The position numbers and the translations under genes are program-made. 64,000 nucleotides of DNA from Microbacterium saccharophilum (GTDB lineage Bacteria; Actinomycetota; Actinomycetes; Actinomycetales; Microbacteriaceae), in the NCBI RefSeq assembly GCF_007992455.1, contig NZ_BKAH01000002.1, forward strand, positions 1 through 64,000, given 5' to 3'. A model generated the notes under the pieces. That model did no database searches. It had not been told where the DNA came from and worked only from the letters and a program-made list of their open reading frames with translations. Shown one piece after another: positions 11,601 to 19,631 of the stretch (position 1 is its first letter; each line of letters starts with the position of its first letter).

Positions 11601-11673
11601 CTACTGGGGCTACCCCGGCAAGCAGGTGTGGGTCGTGCTGAACGGCAAGAAGTACGAGACGACCACCTGGTGA
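5626..11673 (+). CDS. Giant membrane-anchored Ig-like / fibronectin III surface protein
   Basis: A 2015-residue predicted cell-surface protein. One membrane segment (residues about 13-33) is followed by a region of about 330 residues with propeller-like repeats of short beta strands, then an acidic linker (about 368-385). Residues 390-1460 hold roughly ten Ig/cadherin-like domains, each marked by a VL-x-ND-x-D-x-DGD-type motif (VLDNDTDADGD, VLVNDSDPDGD, VLENDDDPDG). Three or more FN3 domains follow (about 1463-1925), then a C-terminal domain with two cysteines. The Asp-rich motifs suggest Ca2+ binding (inference). The start is ATG 5626 with GGAGGGGAG 9 bases upstream; a GTG at 5524 lacks this. 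It heads a nine-gene operon with MoxR, DUF58 and phosphosignalling genes and is the likely structural output of that operon. Confidence 0.88.
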   Translation: MMSFAWLRARSRTLASVGALSAAAVTIGTLAFFYEGKPTTEVDLHDGGVWVTKQSSLLVGHFNNESRVLDGGLRTSSAEYDILQSGSQVLVVDTTGSTATAIDPARVILSDSADIPPGSQVAMGGGIAAILDPAGQLWAMKFAGVGSFAPEKVDPLAELGKGTAITVGTDGVVHAVSPEKGALYSYARGDDDAIAQTSERGLDGVEKGHDLSITAVGDTAFVLDADTRTLLGGNGSRTEVGPDAVLQQASVATDAVALSTPTDLVRIPVGGGDAATLPSEGAEGTPAEPVFVAGCSYAAWSGSGRFVRDCPGEADDLRQEIKGVDATSVLQFRVNRDVVVLNDVFGGAAWMASDSMQRVDNWMDITPPEGEGEEEEETTEETVQTTLPERTDQNTAPIAKDDEFGVRPGRTTVLPVLDNDTDADGDVLVASAETEPGFGSIEPIHNGAALQISIPEDATGSTTFTYRVEDGRGGEATARVTLSVHGWQTNAAPIQKRTTAVTVETGGVASYNVLPDWIDPDGDDIFLKTVTTDGGDEADFTSDGQITYRAIGGVQGRKDVPIVVSDGTKDGGGIARYDIRPLGTTLPVTNADHVVTREGRSVSVSPLINDTSSGREALRLTRVDDVEGARISPDFADKTFSFVSDKAGTYYVQYLVSAGPNSVPGIVRVDVLPDEDTDLPPIAVRDIALLPTGGDVLVNVLSNDTDPAGGILVVQSVTVEAGSGITAAVLGHETVRIADQASIDQQVRVTYTMSNGSTSVEGEIVVIPVPAPAKLRAPVANDDQVVVRVGDTVTIPVMENDYHPNGDTIHVAPDLVPPLIDEEDGEIFVSEDSLRFRASDEPGTVYATYEAEDSTGQRDAGYVTIQVLPRNDEANAAPRPQDLTARTLSGAKVTIPVPLDGIDEDGDSVELVGLAEAPAKGRIVTTDTAAFTYQAFDEATGVDTFTYRVRDALGKEGTATIQVGIAPAETTNQAPYALRDSVIMRPGREVALPVLVNDSDPDGDAFGFAKDAVEVPDVPGLGAKVSGEYLVITSPDEEMNTSVQYTIADARGLRATTTVQITVDEDVPLLRPTARDDRVRAEDVAEDGTADVAVLENDDDPDGTKSALAVTLGAGGSAARVMADGVVRVTLGEKAQLITYTVRDQDDQTAAAFIRVPSLDSLPPSLISTAAVEVKSGEEIELPLKKYVRAAGGKDVVITEAGKVSAGNSNGAGLVKDQTTLVYTSKDRYHGADALTFEVTDGTGPDDPKGRKATLTIPITVLPPDNQPPTMVGATVNVAPGEDPSSLDLASLATDPDPGDKLSFSLVGGSPSGMSVSVSGSTLSASAEASTRKGTKASVVVRVSDGETEPVEATITVLVSASTRELASVNDDVIEEADQGATISVPVLNNDVSPFPDKPLKLSSAVVETGSADARVNGTSVDVTSGSDFVGTVVVRYRVLDATEDVDRAVEGRIRITVQGRPDAPGKPTVSSVQSRTVVMSWTPSSDNGTRITGYTVTSTAGNYSKECASTTCTLDGLTNNVEYNFVVTATNRVGTSDPSVPSETARPDVRPETPAAPSLNFGDRSLQVAWATPRTEGSPVESFTLEISPAPPSGVVQKTGVTGNALVWDGLENGVAYQVRVQAINRAPEPSGWSPWSATMVPARAPEAPGAPTTARLEPVGSQAQIQVAWNEPANNGDAVAGYQLNVMQGSSVVRSVAVPAGQTSQAVVVNASETDYTFTVRAQNKAGWGAFSPPSAPRRGFTALGAPAIGAASAGNNQVSVTWTGGDRGGASASEVSYQYSVNNGGWRGDWVAGGNGSGTIGNGQVNNNGTYSIRIRAVATVDGATYSSGPSAASNQVAPYGPIGSPSAHATASGTTITMSWSSPARNGRDITTEIRTGDGRGWRTVAASGSESYNVGYSTTRTIDVRTTAAGQTTTASDSATTGAEPQPDPRAWVSHGSSAPAGYYFAINTRDFAAGNYTYECWGDGRQFNDWEGPVYLPANGKTQVQCYWGYPGKQVWVVLNGKKYETTTW

Positions 11674-11728
11674 CGCCTTCAGCCGAAGGCGCCCGTGCCC
11701 CCATCCCCCCGAACAAGGACACGAACGA

Positions 11729-12700
11729 ATGAGCATGACCCCTGAACAGGCGGCCTGGTTCCGCGACACCTTCACACGGCTCGTCGACAACGTCGACATC
11801 GCCCTGATGGGCAAGCGCGAGGTCGTCGGCCTCGTGCTGGCCGCGATGCTCGCCGAAGGGCACGTGCTCCTGGAGGACGCCCCCGGCACCGGCAAGACGA
11901 GTCTCGCGAAGGCGCTCGCAGCGAGCGTGCAGGGCACGTCGAACCGCATCCAGTTCACGCCCGACCTGCTGCCCTCCGACGTGACCGGCGTCACGATCTA
12001 CGACCAGCAGAACCACAAGTTCGAGTTCCACCGCGGACCCGTGTTCGCGTCGATCATGCTCGCGGACGAGATCAACCGCGCCTCCCCGAAGACCCAGTCG
12101 GCCCTGCTGGAGGTCATGGAGGAGTCGCGCGTGACGGTCGACGGCGTCGCGCACGACGTGGGCCGCCCGTTCCTCGTCATCGCGACCCAGAACCCCATCG
12201 AGCAGGCGGGCACGTACAAGCTTCCCGAGGCGCAGCTCGACCGCTTCATGATCAAGACGTCGATCGGGTACCCCTCGCTCGCGATCGCCGAGCGCATCCT
12301 CGCCGGCGCCGTCGACCGGAACCCGTCCGCGCAGCTCACGCCTGTCATCACGACCGGCGCCGTCGCCGACATGGCCGACCTCGCCGCGTCCGTGCACATC
12401 GACCCGGCCGTCGCCCGCTACACGGCGCAGCTCGTCGAGGCGACCCGTGCCGCCGAGGCGACCCGCCTCGGCGTCTCCGTCCGTGGTGCGATCTCGATGA
12501 TCCGGATGGCGAAGGTCTACGCGGCCGCGCAGGGCCGGCATTACGTCATCCCCGACGATATCAAGACGCTCGCCCTGCCGGTCTGGTCGCACCGTCTCGT
12601 GCTCGACCCGGAGGCGGAGTTCTCCGGTGTCACAGCCGAGAAGGTCGTCCAGCGCGCTCTGGACGACGTGGAGGCGCCGCTCGCGAGGGCGACCGCCTGA
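11729..12700 (+). CDS. MoxR-family AAA+ ATPase
   Basis: AAA+ ATPase of the MoxR family, thought to act as a chaperone remodelling partner proteins. The 323-residue chain carries Walker A APGTGKTS (near residue 50), Walker B IMLADEINRASP and sensor-like ATQNPIEQ. AAGGA lies 9 bases before the ATG. It sits between the giant Ig/FN3 gene and a DUF58 gene, the classic MoxR-DUF58 pairing, and its stop overlaps the next start by one base (TGATG). It probably works with the DUF58 protein on assembly or gating of the surface structure (inference from context). Confidence 0.92.
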   Translation: MSMTPEQAAWFRDTFTRLVDNVDIALMGKREVVGLVLAAMLAEGHVLLEDAPGTGKTSLAKALAASVQGTSNRIQFTPDLLPSDVTGVTIYDQQNHKFEFHRGPVFASIMLADEINRASPKTQSALLEVMEESRVTVDGVAHDVGRPFLVIATQNPIEQAGTYKLPEAQLDRFMIKTSIGYPSLAIAERILAGAVDRNPSAQLTPVITTGAVADMADLAASVHIDPAVARYTAQLVEATRAAEATRLGVSVRGAISMIRMAKVYAAAQGRHYVIPDDIKTLALPVWSHRLVLDPEAEFSGVTAEKVVQRALDDVEAPLARATA

Positions 12701-14067
12701 TGACCCTCACGCCGGAGAAGCAGACACCGACGCGCCGCGCGCGCCGGGACTCCGGCGCGCCTCCGACTCCTCCGGACGGCGCGGTCTCCGCCCCGCAGGA
12801 GGCGGAGACGGCGCCGCCGCCCGTCGGCGCCTCCCCGCAGGTCACGCGCGCGCAGCAGCTGCGTGAGGATGCCGCGGCGTTCGCGGCACTCGCGGGACGC
12901 CGGGCCCGCGCGGTCGCGGCCGTCGTGCGACCGGTCGGCTGGGTCATCCTCGCGTCGGCGGTCGTGCTGTGGGTCGTGTCGACGATGCTGGGATGGGAGG
13001 AGGTCATGATCGCCGCGGCCGTCCTGACCGCCGTCGTCCTGATCAGCCTCGTATTCCTCTTCGGCCGCACGACCTACGACGTCGAGCTGGATCTCACGCG
13101 CTCGCACGTGGTCGTGGGGGAGCGGGCGGTCGGTGCACTGACCCTCACCAACAGCACGGGCCGTGCCATCCTCCCCTCCCAGGTCGTGCTCCCCGTCGGC
13201 AGCGGCCGCGGTATCTTCCAGGTTCCGCGCCTCGCGCCGGGCGCCGCGCACGAAGAGCTCTTCGCCATCCCCACCAGTGCGCGCGGCGTGCTGGCCGTCG
13301 GCCCGGTCAGCGTGCTCCGCGGCGACCCCCTCGGCCTCTTCGAACGGACGCACGACCGCCGTCAAGCGGTCGACCTGTACGTGCACCCGCGCACCGCCTC
13401 GCTCGAGGGTCTGTCGCTCGGGCACCTCCGCGACCTCGAGGGCCTGCCCTCCCAGCACCTGGCCCGCGACGACGTGTCCTTCCACGCGCTCCGCGAGTAC
13501 CAGCCGGGGGATGACCTCCGCCACGTGCACTGGAAGTCCACGGCACGCGTCGGCTCCGTCATGGTCCGCCAGTACGAGGAGACGCGGCGCTCGCACTTCG
13601 TCGTCGGACTGTCGACCCACCCCGACGAGTACCGCGTCGCCGACGAGTTCGAGCTCGCGATCTCCGTGGCCGGGTCGATCGGCCTGCGCGCGCTGCGCGA
13701 CTCCCGGACGCTCGACGCCCGCGTGCAGAAGGGCGCTCTGCGCTCTCAGAGCGGGCGGCGCTTCCTCGACGAGCTGTCGGCCCTGGAGCACTCCCGTCCC
13801 CGCGAGGGCGGCATCGTCGCGCTCGCGGGCGCGATCGCCGCGCACGCACCGCAGGCCGCCGTCGTCGTGCTGGTGACCGGGTCGAAGACCGACAGCAACG
13901 ACCTGCGCCTTGCGTGCTCCCGCATCCCGTTCGGTGTACGGGTGCTCGCGGTCGTCGCCGACACCCGCGTGGATGCTCCCGCGCTGCGGCGCATCGGAGA
14001 CGCCGACGTGCTCACCCTCGGCGCGCTCGACCAGCTCGGCGGCGCCGTCCGGAAGGTCCTGTCGTGA
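12700..14067 (+). CDS. DUF58 membrane protein, partner of MoxR
   Basis: A 455-residue DUF58 protein. The first 75 residues are polar and disordered-looking, followed by two membrane segments (about 77-122). The family core has YQPGDDLRHVHWKSTAR near residue 267, the diagnostic DUF58 motif, and a C-terminal half related to the VWA fold. DUF58 proteins are almost always encoded next to MoxR and are thought to be its client or adaptor. The start overlaps the MoxR stop by one base and its own stop overlaps the next GTG by four, indicating translational coupling. Confidence 0.9.
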   Translation: MTLTPEKQTPTRRARRDSGAPPTPPDGAVSAPQEAETAPPPVGASPQVTRAQQLREDAAAFAALAGRRARAVAAVVRPVGWVILASAVVLWVVSTMLGWEEVMIAAAVLTAVVLISLVFLFGRTTYDVELDLTRSHVVVGERAVGALTLTNSTGRAILPSQVVLPVGSGRGIFQVPRLAPGAAHEELFAIPTSARGVLAVGPVSVLRGDPLGLFERTHDRRQAVDLYVHPRTASLEGLSLGHLRDLEGLPSQHLARDDVSFHALREYQPGDDLRHVHWKSTARVGSVMVRQYEETRRSHFVVGLSTHPDEYRVADEFELAISVAGSIGLRALRDSRTLDARVQKGALRSQSGRRFLDELSALEHSRPREGGIVALAGAIAAHAPQAAVVVLVTGSKTDSNDLRLACSRIPFGVRVLAVVADTRVDAPALRRIGDADVLTLGALDQLGGAVRKVLS

Positions 14068-16370
14068 CGGCCGCCACGGCGTCGAACGCCGCGCCGCTGC
14101 GCCCGCTGCGCCTCGTCGTCCTCGACCTCGCCGCCGTCGCTCTGCTGCTGCTCGTCGCCGTCATCGGGTTCGGCCCGACCTTCGAGGGTTCGCAGTACCT
14201 CGTCGCCGGTCTCGGCGGTCTCGTGATCGGCCTCGCGATCGCGTGGGGCACCGCCCGCCTCCGCTGGGGCGTGCTCGAGGCCGCCGGGCTCACGGTCGGC
14301 GCCTACTTCCTCCTCGGCGGCCTGTTCGCCCTCCCGCACACCGCGATCCTCGGCGTCATCCCCACGATCGAGACGTGGCGCCAGCTCGCAGTCGGCACGG
14401 TCACGGCCTGGAAGCAGATGCTGACGACCGTGCCGCCCCTCGCGGCCTCCGACGGCCACCTCCTCGTCCCGTTCCTCCTCACGCTGCTCGCCGCCGTGAT
14501 CGCCGGGTCGCTCGCGCTGCGCGTGCGCCGCGCGGCGTGGGCGCTCCTGCCCGCGGTCGCGCTCCTCGCGGCGCAGATTCTGCTCGGCGTGACCGAGCCG
14601 GCCGCTCCGCTCGTGCAGGGCATCCTGTTCGCCGTCGTCGCCGTCGTCTGGCTCGCGCTGCGTCATGCCTGGGAGAACGACGGCGCCGCCGTGCGCGTCG
14701 AAGCCTCCGGCGCGGCCGACGAGGGTGCCGTGCGCCACTCCCGCTCGCGGCGGCTCATCGCCGGTTCCGCCGTGCTCGCCCTCGCCGCCGGCGTCGGCGT
14801 CGCGACGGCCGCGTTCGCGAGCCCGCCGGTCCCGCGCTATGTGCTCCGCGACTTCGTCGTTCCGCCGTTCGACATCCGGCAGTACCCGAGCCCACTGCAG
14901 TCCTTCCGTGCGTTCGTCCGCGACGATGCCGACGAGACGCTGTTCACGGTGACCGGTCTCCCCGAAGACGGTCGCATCCGGCTCGGCACGATGGATGCCT
15001 ACAACGGCATCGTCTACAACGTCTCCGACGACGGTGCCGGATCGTCCAGCTCCTTCACCCCCGTGCGATCGAACATGTCGCCGCAGGTCGAGGGTGCCAC
15101 GACGACGCTGCAGGTCGCCGTCGACGGACTGTCCGGTGTGTGGCTGCCCGATGCCGGCGCGGTGCGCGAGATCACGTTCGACGGCGACCGCGCCGAAGAC
15201 CTGCGTCGGTCCGCGCACTACAACGACGCCACCGGCACCGCCGTGGTCACGAGCGGCATCGCCGCCGGCGACACCTACACGATCGACACGGTGTTCCCCG
15301 AGCTGCCGAGCGACGCGGCGCTGTCCGAGACGCCGTTCGCGCCGCTGAAGATGCCGAAGCAGACCGGCATCCCGGAGAACCTCGCCGAGTTGGCCTCGAA
15401 GGCCACCGCCGACGCCGAGACGCCCATCGAGCAGGTGCGGGCGTTGGAGAGCTGGCTCAGCACGGACGGCTTCTTCAGCCACGGGCTGGAAGGGGAGGTG
15501 CTCTCCCCGTCCGGCCACGGCGCCGCCCGCATCATGTCCGTGTTCTCCGGTGATCAGATGATCGGCGACGACGAGCAGTACGCCGTCGCCATGTCGCTCA
15601 TGGCGCTGCAGCTCGGCATCCCCGCCCGCGTCGTGATGGGCTGGTACCCGGGTGAGGACGAGGAGTCCGGCCGTGTCTTCACGGCGACCGGCGACAACCT
15701 GCACGCCTGGGTCGAGATCGCGTTCGAGGGGTACGGGTGGCTCCCGTTCACGCCCACTCCCGATGAGGACAACGAGCCGAACGACCAGACCACGAAGCCG
15801 CAGGCGAACCCCAAGCCGCAGGTGCTGCAGCCACCGCCGCCCGCGCAGGAGCCCGCCGACCTGCCTCCCGCCATCGCGGAGGACCGCGAACAGGAGGACG
15901 AGGAGGACTCGCCGTTCGACTGGCTCGGCCCCGTGCTCCTGTACGGCGGCATCACCGTCGGCATCCTGGGTCTGCTCGCCGCGCCGTTCATCGTGCTCGG
16001 CGCGATCAAGGGCGCCCGGCGCACGCGCCGCCGCCGCGCGGAGCGCACCGCCGACCGGATCTCCGGCGGGTGGGACGAGCTCGTGGACTCCGCGGTCGAC
16101 ATGCGGGCGCCGGTCGCCCACGGTGCGACGCGCGCCGAGAGCGCCGTGGTCGTGGGCGAGTCCTTCGCCCAGCCGCGCGTCGCGACCCTCGCGCAGCGAG
16201 CCGACGCGGACGTCTACGGTCCCGGCGATCCCACGCCGGAGCAGGTCGAGGAGTTCTGGCGGGAGGTGGACGATATCGTCGGGGAGATGAAGGGTTCCAC
16301 GTCGGTGTGGCAGCGGATGCAGGCTCGGCTGAGCCTGCGGTCACTCCGCCGTCGAGGGGGATCGGCGTGA
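14064..16370 (+). CDS. Membrane transglutaminase-fold protein, predicted inactive
   Basis: A 768-residue protein of TgpA-like architecture: several N-terminal membrane segments (about 14-245), an extracellular transglutaminase-like domain, a Pro/Glu-rich stretch, a further membrane segment (about 625-650) and a cytoplasmic tail. The domain is recognised from MSLMALQLGIPARVVMGW and NLHAWVEIAFEGYGWLPF. In the alignable motif GxCExY the catalytic Cys is Asp503 (GDDEQY), and the Asp normally found in VDPT is Thr563 (PFTPTP); only His547 of the triad remains. It is therefore probably a structural or binding pseudoenzyme. The start is the GTG overlapping the DUF58 stop (GTGA). Confidence 0.85.
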   Translation: MTAATASNAAPLRPLRLVVLDLAAVALLLLVAVIGFGPTFEGSQYLVAGLGGLVIGLAIAWGTARLRWGVLEAAGLTVGAYFLLGGLFALPHTAILGVIPTIETWRQLAVGTVTAWKQMLTTVPPLAASDGHLLVPFLLTLLAAVIAGSLALRVRRAAWALLPAVALLAAQILLGVTEPAAPLVQGILFAVVAVVWLALRHAWENDGAAVRVEASGAADEGAVRHSRSRRLIAGSAVLALAAGVGVATAAFASPPVPRYVLRDFVVPPFDIRQYPSPLQSFRAFVRDDADETLFTVTGLPEDGRIRLGTMDAYNGIVYNVSDDGAGSSSSFTPVRSNMSPQVEGATTTLQVAVDGLSGVWLPDAGAVREITFDGDRAEDLRRSAHYNDATGTAVVTSGIAAGDTYTIDTVFPELPSDAALSETPFAPLKMPKQTGIPENLAELASKATADAETPIEQVRALESWLSTDGFFSHGLEGEVLSPSGHGAARIMSVFSGDQMIGDDEQYAVAMSLMALQLGIPARVVMGWYPGEDEESGRVFTATGDNLHAWVEIAFEGYGWLPFTPTPDEDNEPNDQTTKPQANPKPQVLQPPPPAQEPADLPPAIAEDREQEDEEDSPFDWLGPVLLYGGITVGILGLLAAPFIVLGAIKGARRTRRRRAERTADRISGGWDELVDSAVDMRAPVAHGATRAESAVVVGESFAQPRVATLAQRADADVYGPGDPTPEQVEEFWREVDDIVGEMKGSTSVWQRMQARLSLRSLRRRGGSA

Positions 16371-17479
16371 GCCGGCAGCCGGCGGACCTCCGCCGTCGCA
16401 TCGGCGCGTACCTCCTGGACAGCGTCATCGCCGCCGCGATCGCAGGCGTCGGCGCCGGTGTCTTCGCGGGGATCTCCCTCGGCACCGGCGGGGCGTTCCC
16501 GCTGCCGGTCGCGCTCGTCCTGGCATCCCTCGTCCCCCTCGCCTGGCTGCTCGTGTACTCCGCGATGCAGGGCGGCGACGGGTCGCTGGGCATGCGGATG
16601 CTGGGGCTCGAACTGCGCCACGCCGACGACGACGGCGCGCTCGGCTTCGGTCGCGCGCTCGGCCGCAACCTCGTCTGGGGCGTCGGCGCCGCCGTCGTCG
16701 TGGGGATGTTCTCGCCGCTCTTCGACCGCTCCCCGTGGCGGCGCGGCTGGCATGACATCGCCGTCGGCTCCGTCATGATCGACGCGCTCGACGCCCCGCC
16801 GCCCGCGCCGCCGGTGCGCGCCGAGGAGATGGCGCCGCCGGTCCCCATTCCGCCGATGGCGGGCTTCCCCTCCGCGCAGAGCGCGGCGGCCCCATCACCG
16901 AGCGCCGTCGTCCCTCCGGCTGCGCCCACCGCTCCCGCTGCCGTCCCGGCATCCCCGGCCGCGGCCGCGAGCCCGGTCCGCCCCGCCGAGACCTCGCCGG
17001 TCGCGACGACCGTCTCTGCCCCCGCCGCGGGCGGCGTCATCTCGTTCGTGCCCGGGGTGACCCAGCAGTCCGCCAAGCCGGTCGCAGCTCCCGCACCGGA
17101 GACCATCGTGCCGGCCGCCGTGCCGCTGGAGGACACCCGCATCGCGACCGGCCAGCGCGCGCTCGCCACCATGGTGTGGGATGACGGCACCCGCCAGGCC
17201 GTCTACGGGACCACGGTCTTCGGCCGCAATCCCGCCCCCGAGACCGGGGTCCACGTCGCACCGATCCGGGACGAGACCCTGTCCCTGTCCAAGACGCACT
17301 TCGAGATCGGCTCCGATGACGGCCGGCTCTGGGCGCTCGACCGGCACTCCACGAACGGTGTCGTGATCCGCCGCGGCGCGCAGCGCCAGACGCTCGTCGC
17401 GGGGCAGCGCACTCCCATCCACGCCGGCGATGTCCTCGAGATGGGCGACCGGCACGTGACCGTGGAGGTGGCCCGATGA
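16367..17479 (+). CDS. RDD membrane domain fused to an FHA domain
   Basis: A 370-residue protein. An N-terminal RDD domain (about 8-135) has three hydrophobic segments, the RRRIGAYLLDS start and a GWHDIAVG end. A long Ala/Pro linker leads to a C-terminal FHA domain (about 275-365) with FGRNP, SKTHFEI and DRHSTNGV. FHA domains bind phosphothreonine peptides, so the protein would bring phosphorylated partners to the membrane. The start overlaps the previous stop by four bases (GTGA), and the next gene's ATG overlaps its stop. It is a likely reader of the kinase encoded three genes downstream. Confidence 0.87.
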   Translation: MSRQPADLRRRIGAYLLDSVIAAAIAGVGAGVFAGISLGTGGAFPLPVALVLASLVPLAWLLVYSAMQGGDGSLGMRMLGLELRHADDDGALGFGRALGRNLVWGVGAAVVVGMFSPLFDRSPWRRGWHDIAVGSVMIDALDAPPPAPPVRAEEMAPPVPIPPMAGFPSAQSAAAPSPSAVVPPAAPTAPAAVPASPAAAASPVRPAETSPVATTVSAPAAGGVISFVPGVTQQSAKPVAAPAPETIVPAAVPLEDTRIATGQRALATMVWDDGTRQAVYGTTVFGRNPAPETGVHVAPIRDETLSLSKTHFEIGSDDGRLWALDRHSTNGVVIRRGAQRQTLVAGQRTPIHAGDVLEMGDRHVTVEVAR

Positions 17480-18303
17480 CCGCGACCCCCATCGACGTCG
17501 CCTTCGGGACGGCGACGCATCCCGGCATGCGCCGCCGCGCCAACGAGGACGCCCTGCTCGCCGAGTCGCCGCTGTTCCTCGTCGCCGACGGCATGGGCGG
17601 GCACGACGCGGGGGCTCGCGCGAGCGCGGCCGTCGTCGCCGCGTTCGCCGTGCTCGCCGGGCACGAGAGCCTGAGCGTCGACGAGATCCGGGTCGCTCTC
17701 GGTCATGCCCGCGAGCAGGTCGACGCCATCGCGAGCGGCGAGCGTGCCGCCGGCACGACGCTCAGCGGCGTCGCCATCAGCGATGTGGGCGGGGTCGGCT
17801 ACTGGCTGACCGTCAACGTCGGCGACTCCCGCACCTACCGATACGCCCGCGGGATGCTGACGCAGATCAGCGTCGACCACTCCGTCGTGCAGGAGCTCAT
17901 CGACGCCGGGGCGCTCGACGGCGTCTCCGCGGCCCACGACCGGCGCCGCAACGAGATCACCCGCGCCATCGGGGCGGGCAGCGACGGCGAGGCCGACTAC
18001 TGGATGGTGCCCGCCGAGCCCGGCGACCGGATCCTCGTCTGCTCGGACGGACTGTCCGGCGAACTGGACGCCGCGCGGATCGCCGGCATCCTCGGCGACG
18101 AAGCCGACCCGCAGGCCGCCGCGACCCGCCTCGTGCACGAGGCGCTCGTGCACGGCGGACGCGACAACATCACGGCCGTCGTCGTCGATGCGCTGGCGGT
18201 CAACGGCCATGACGACATCTACGACACCGCCCCGGCGGGCGGTCGCGGCGGCGACGTCGATGAGGACACCCGCCCGCGCGCGGGCACGAAGGGGAACCGC
18301 TGA
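17476..18303 (+). CDS. PP2C-family Ser/Thr protein phosphatase
   Basis: Metal-dependent protein phosphatase, 275 residues, cytoplasmic. The metal-binding motifs of bacterial PP2C enzymes are present: RRRANEDALL, VADGMGGHDAGARAS, AGTTLSG, NVGDSRTYRY, CSDGLSG and GGRDNITAVV. It should reverse phosphorylation by the kinase encoded at 19628. Its ATG overlaps the upstream stop (ATGA) and its stop overlaps the next ATG (TGATG). No regulatory domain or membrane anchor is seen. Confidence 0.94.
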   Translation: MTATPIDVAFGTATHPGMRRRANEDALLAESPLFLVADGMGGHDAGARASAAVVAAFAVLAGHESLSVDEIRVALGHAREQVDAIASGERAAGTTLSGVAISDVGGVGYWLTVNVGDSRTYRYARGMLTQISVDHSVVQELIDAGALDGVSAAHDRRRNEITRAIGAGSDGEADYWMVPAEPGDRILVCSDGLSGELDAARIAGILGDEADPQAAATRLVHEALVHGGRDNITAVVVDALAVNGHDDIYDTAPAGGRGGDVDEDTRPRAGTKGNR

Positions 18304-19631
18304 TGGTGGATGTGCGATACCGGCCGGCCGGCTCTGCGGAGTCGTGGCTCGCGGTGGTGTCCGGTTCCGCGCTCGCGGTGCTTCCCGCCGAGGTGACGCC
18401 GCACACGGCCGAGGCCGCCTGGCGCCGGCTTGCGCAGGGCGGCATCGCCGGGCTGCTGGAGGCGCTCACGGGCGCCTTCGGCACCTCGCTCACCGCCATC
18501 CCGCCGTTCGCGCTCGTCGTCGTGGAGGAGGGCGCCGTGCGCGTCGCCGTCCGTGGCGGACTGGAGCTCGTCGTCGAGTCGGGCACCGGCGCGGAGGAGA
18601 TCTCCGGTCGCGGCGTCTCGACCTGGGTCGAGCGGGTGATCCCCGATGTGCACCGGGTGTCGCTGGCACTGGATGCCGGGGCCGACGGAGCGGGCACCCT
18701 CCCGCTCGCGGACGGCATCGCCCCCGTGTCGGCCGTCGTCGTCACCGTCGGCGCCGTCCCGGCCGCGGTGGCGGCACCGGCGACCGCCGCGGAGATCCCC
18801 GCCGAGTCCCCGCCTCCCACGTCCGATGCCGTGGAGTCCGCGCCCGAGGTAGCGCCGGAGCCGGAGGCTGCGCCTGCGCCGGAGGCCGCGCCGCCCGCGG
18901 AGCCCGCCCCCGAACCGGAGCCCGCCCCCGAGCCCGAGCCTGAGCCGGAGCCCGCCCCCGAGCCGGAGCCCGTCGCCGGCGCCCCGGCCGACGACGAGAC
19001 GATGATCACGGGCGTCCCCGTCGGTCCCGCGGTCGCCGAGACCTGGCTGCCGGCCGCGACCGCCGTCCCGGACGACGCCCCCGACGACGATGTCGTGTGG
19101 GGCGAGACGATCGCCCGTCCCCGCGCCGCGCACGCGGAGCCCGCGGAGCAGCAGGCGACTCCTGACGCGACCGGCGACGATCTCGGCGACCACGACGGCG
19201 AGACGATCGCCGTCGCCGACCTGCGCGCCATGCGCCAGGCGGAGCGCGAGCAGTACGAGTCCACCGACAACGTCCCGCCGCGACGGCCCTCCCGGGGTCG
19301 CATCCGCCTGTCCACGGGGCGGGTCGTCGAGCTGGAGCGCCCCGTCGTCATCGGCCGGCGCCCCAAGTCGACGCGGGCCTCCGGCGCCGACCTCCCGACG
19401 CTCATCGCCGTGGACAGCCCCGACCAGGACATCTCCCGCAGTCACATCGAGATCCGTGCCGAGGGCGAGCACGTGCTCGTGACCGACCTCGACACGACCA
19501 ACGGCACCGTGCTGCTGCGCGGCGGCAACGATCCCGTCCGCCTGCACCCCGGTGAGGCGACGATGGTCGTCACGGGCGATGTGCTCGACATCGGCGACGG
19601 CATCACGGTCGTCTTCGAGGATCTGCCGTGA
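18303..19631 (+). CDS. FHA-domain protein with long Pro/Glu linker
   Basis: A 442-residue soluble protein. The N-terminal 150 residues are of unknown fold. A low-complexity Pro/Glu/Ala stretch (about 160-225) follows, then an acidic region with three related motifs (DDETMI at 18989-19006, GETIA at 19101-19115, DGETIA at 19195-19212), and a C-terminal FHA domain (about 345-440) with VIGRRP, SRSHIEI and TNGTVLL. The Thr of the ET[IM] motifs are plausible targets of the operon's kinase, as in GarA-like self-recognition (inference). The start and stop overlap neighbouring genes, so synthesis is coupled to the phosphatase and kinase. Confidence 0.85.
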   Translation: MVDVRYRPAGSAESWLAVVSGSALAVLPAEVTPHTAEAAWRRLAQGGIAGLLEALTGAFGTSLTAIPPFALVVVEEGAVRVAVRGGLELVVESGTGAEEISGRGVSTWVERVIPDVHRVSLALDAGADGAGTLPLADGIAPVSAVVVTVGAVPAAVAAPATAAEIPAESPPPTSDAVESAPEVAPEPEAAPAPEAAPPAEPAPEPEPAPEPEPEPEPAPEPEPVAGAPADDETMITGVPVGPAVAETWLPAATAVPDDAPDDDVVWGETIARPRAAHAEPAEQQATPDATGDDLGDHDGETIAVADLRAMRQAEREQYESTDNVPPRRPSRGRIRLSTGRVVELERPVVIGRRPKSTRASGADLPTLIAVDSPDQDISRSHIEIRAEGEHVLVTDLDTTNGTVLLRGGNDPVRLHPGEATMVVTGDVLDIGDGITVVFEDLP

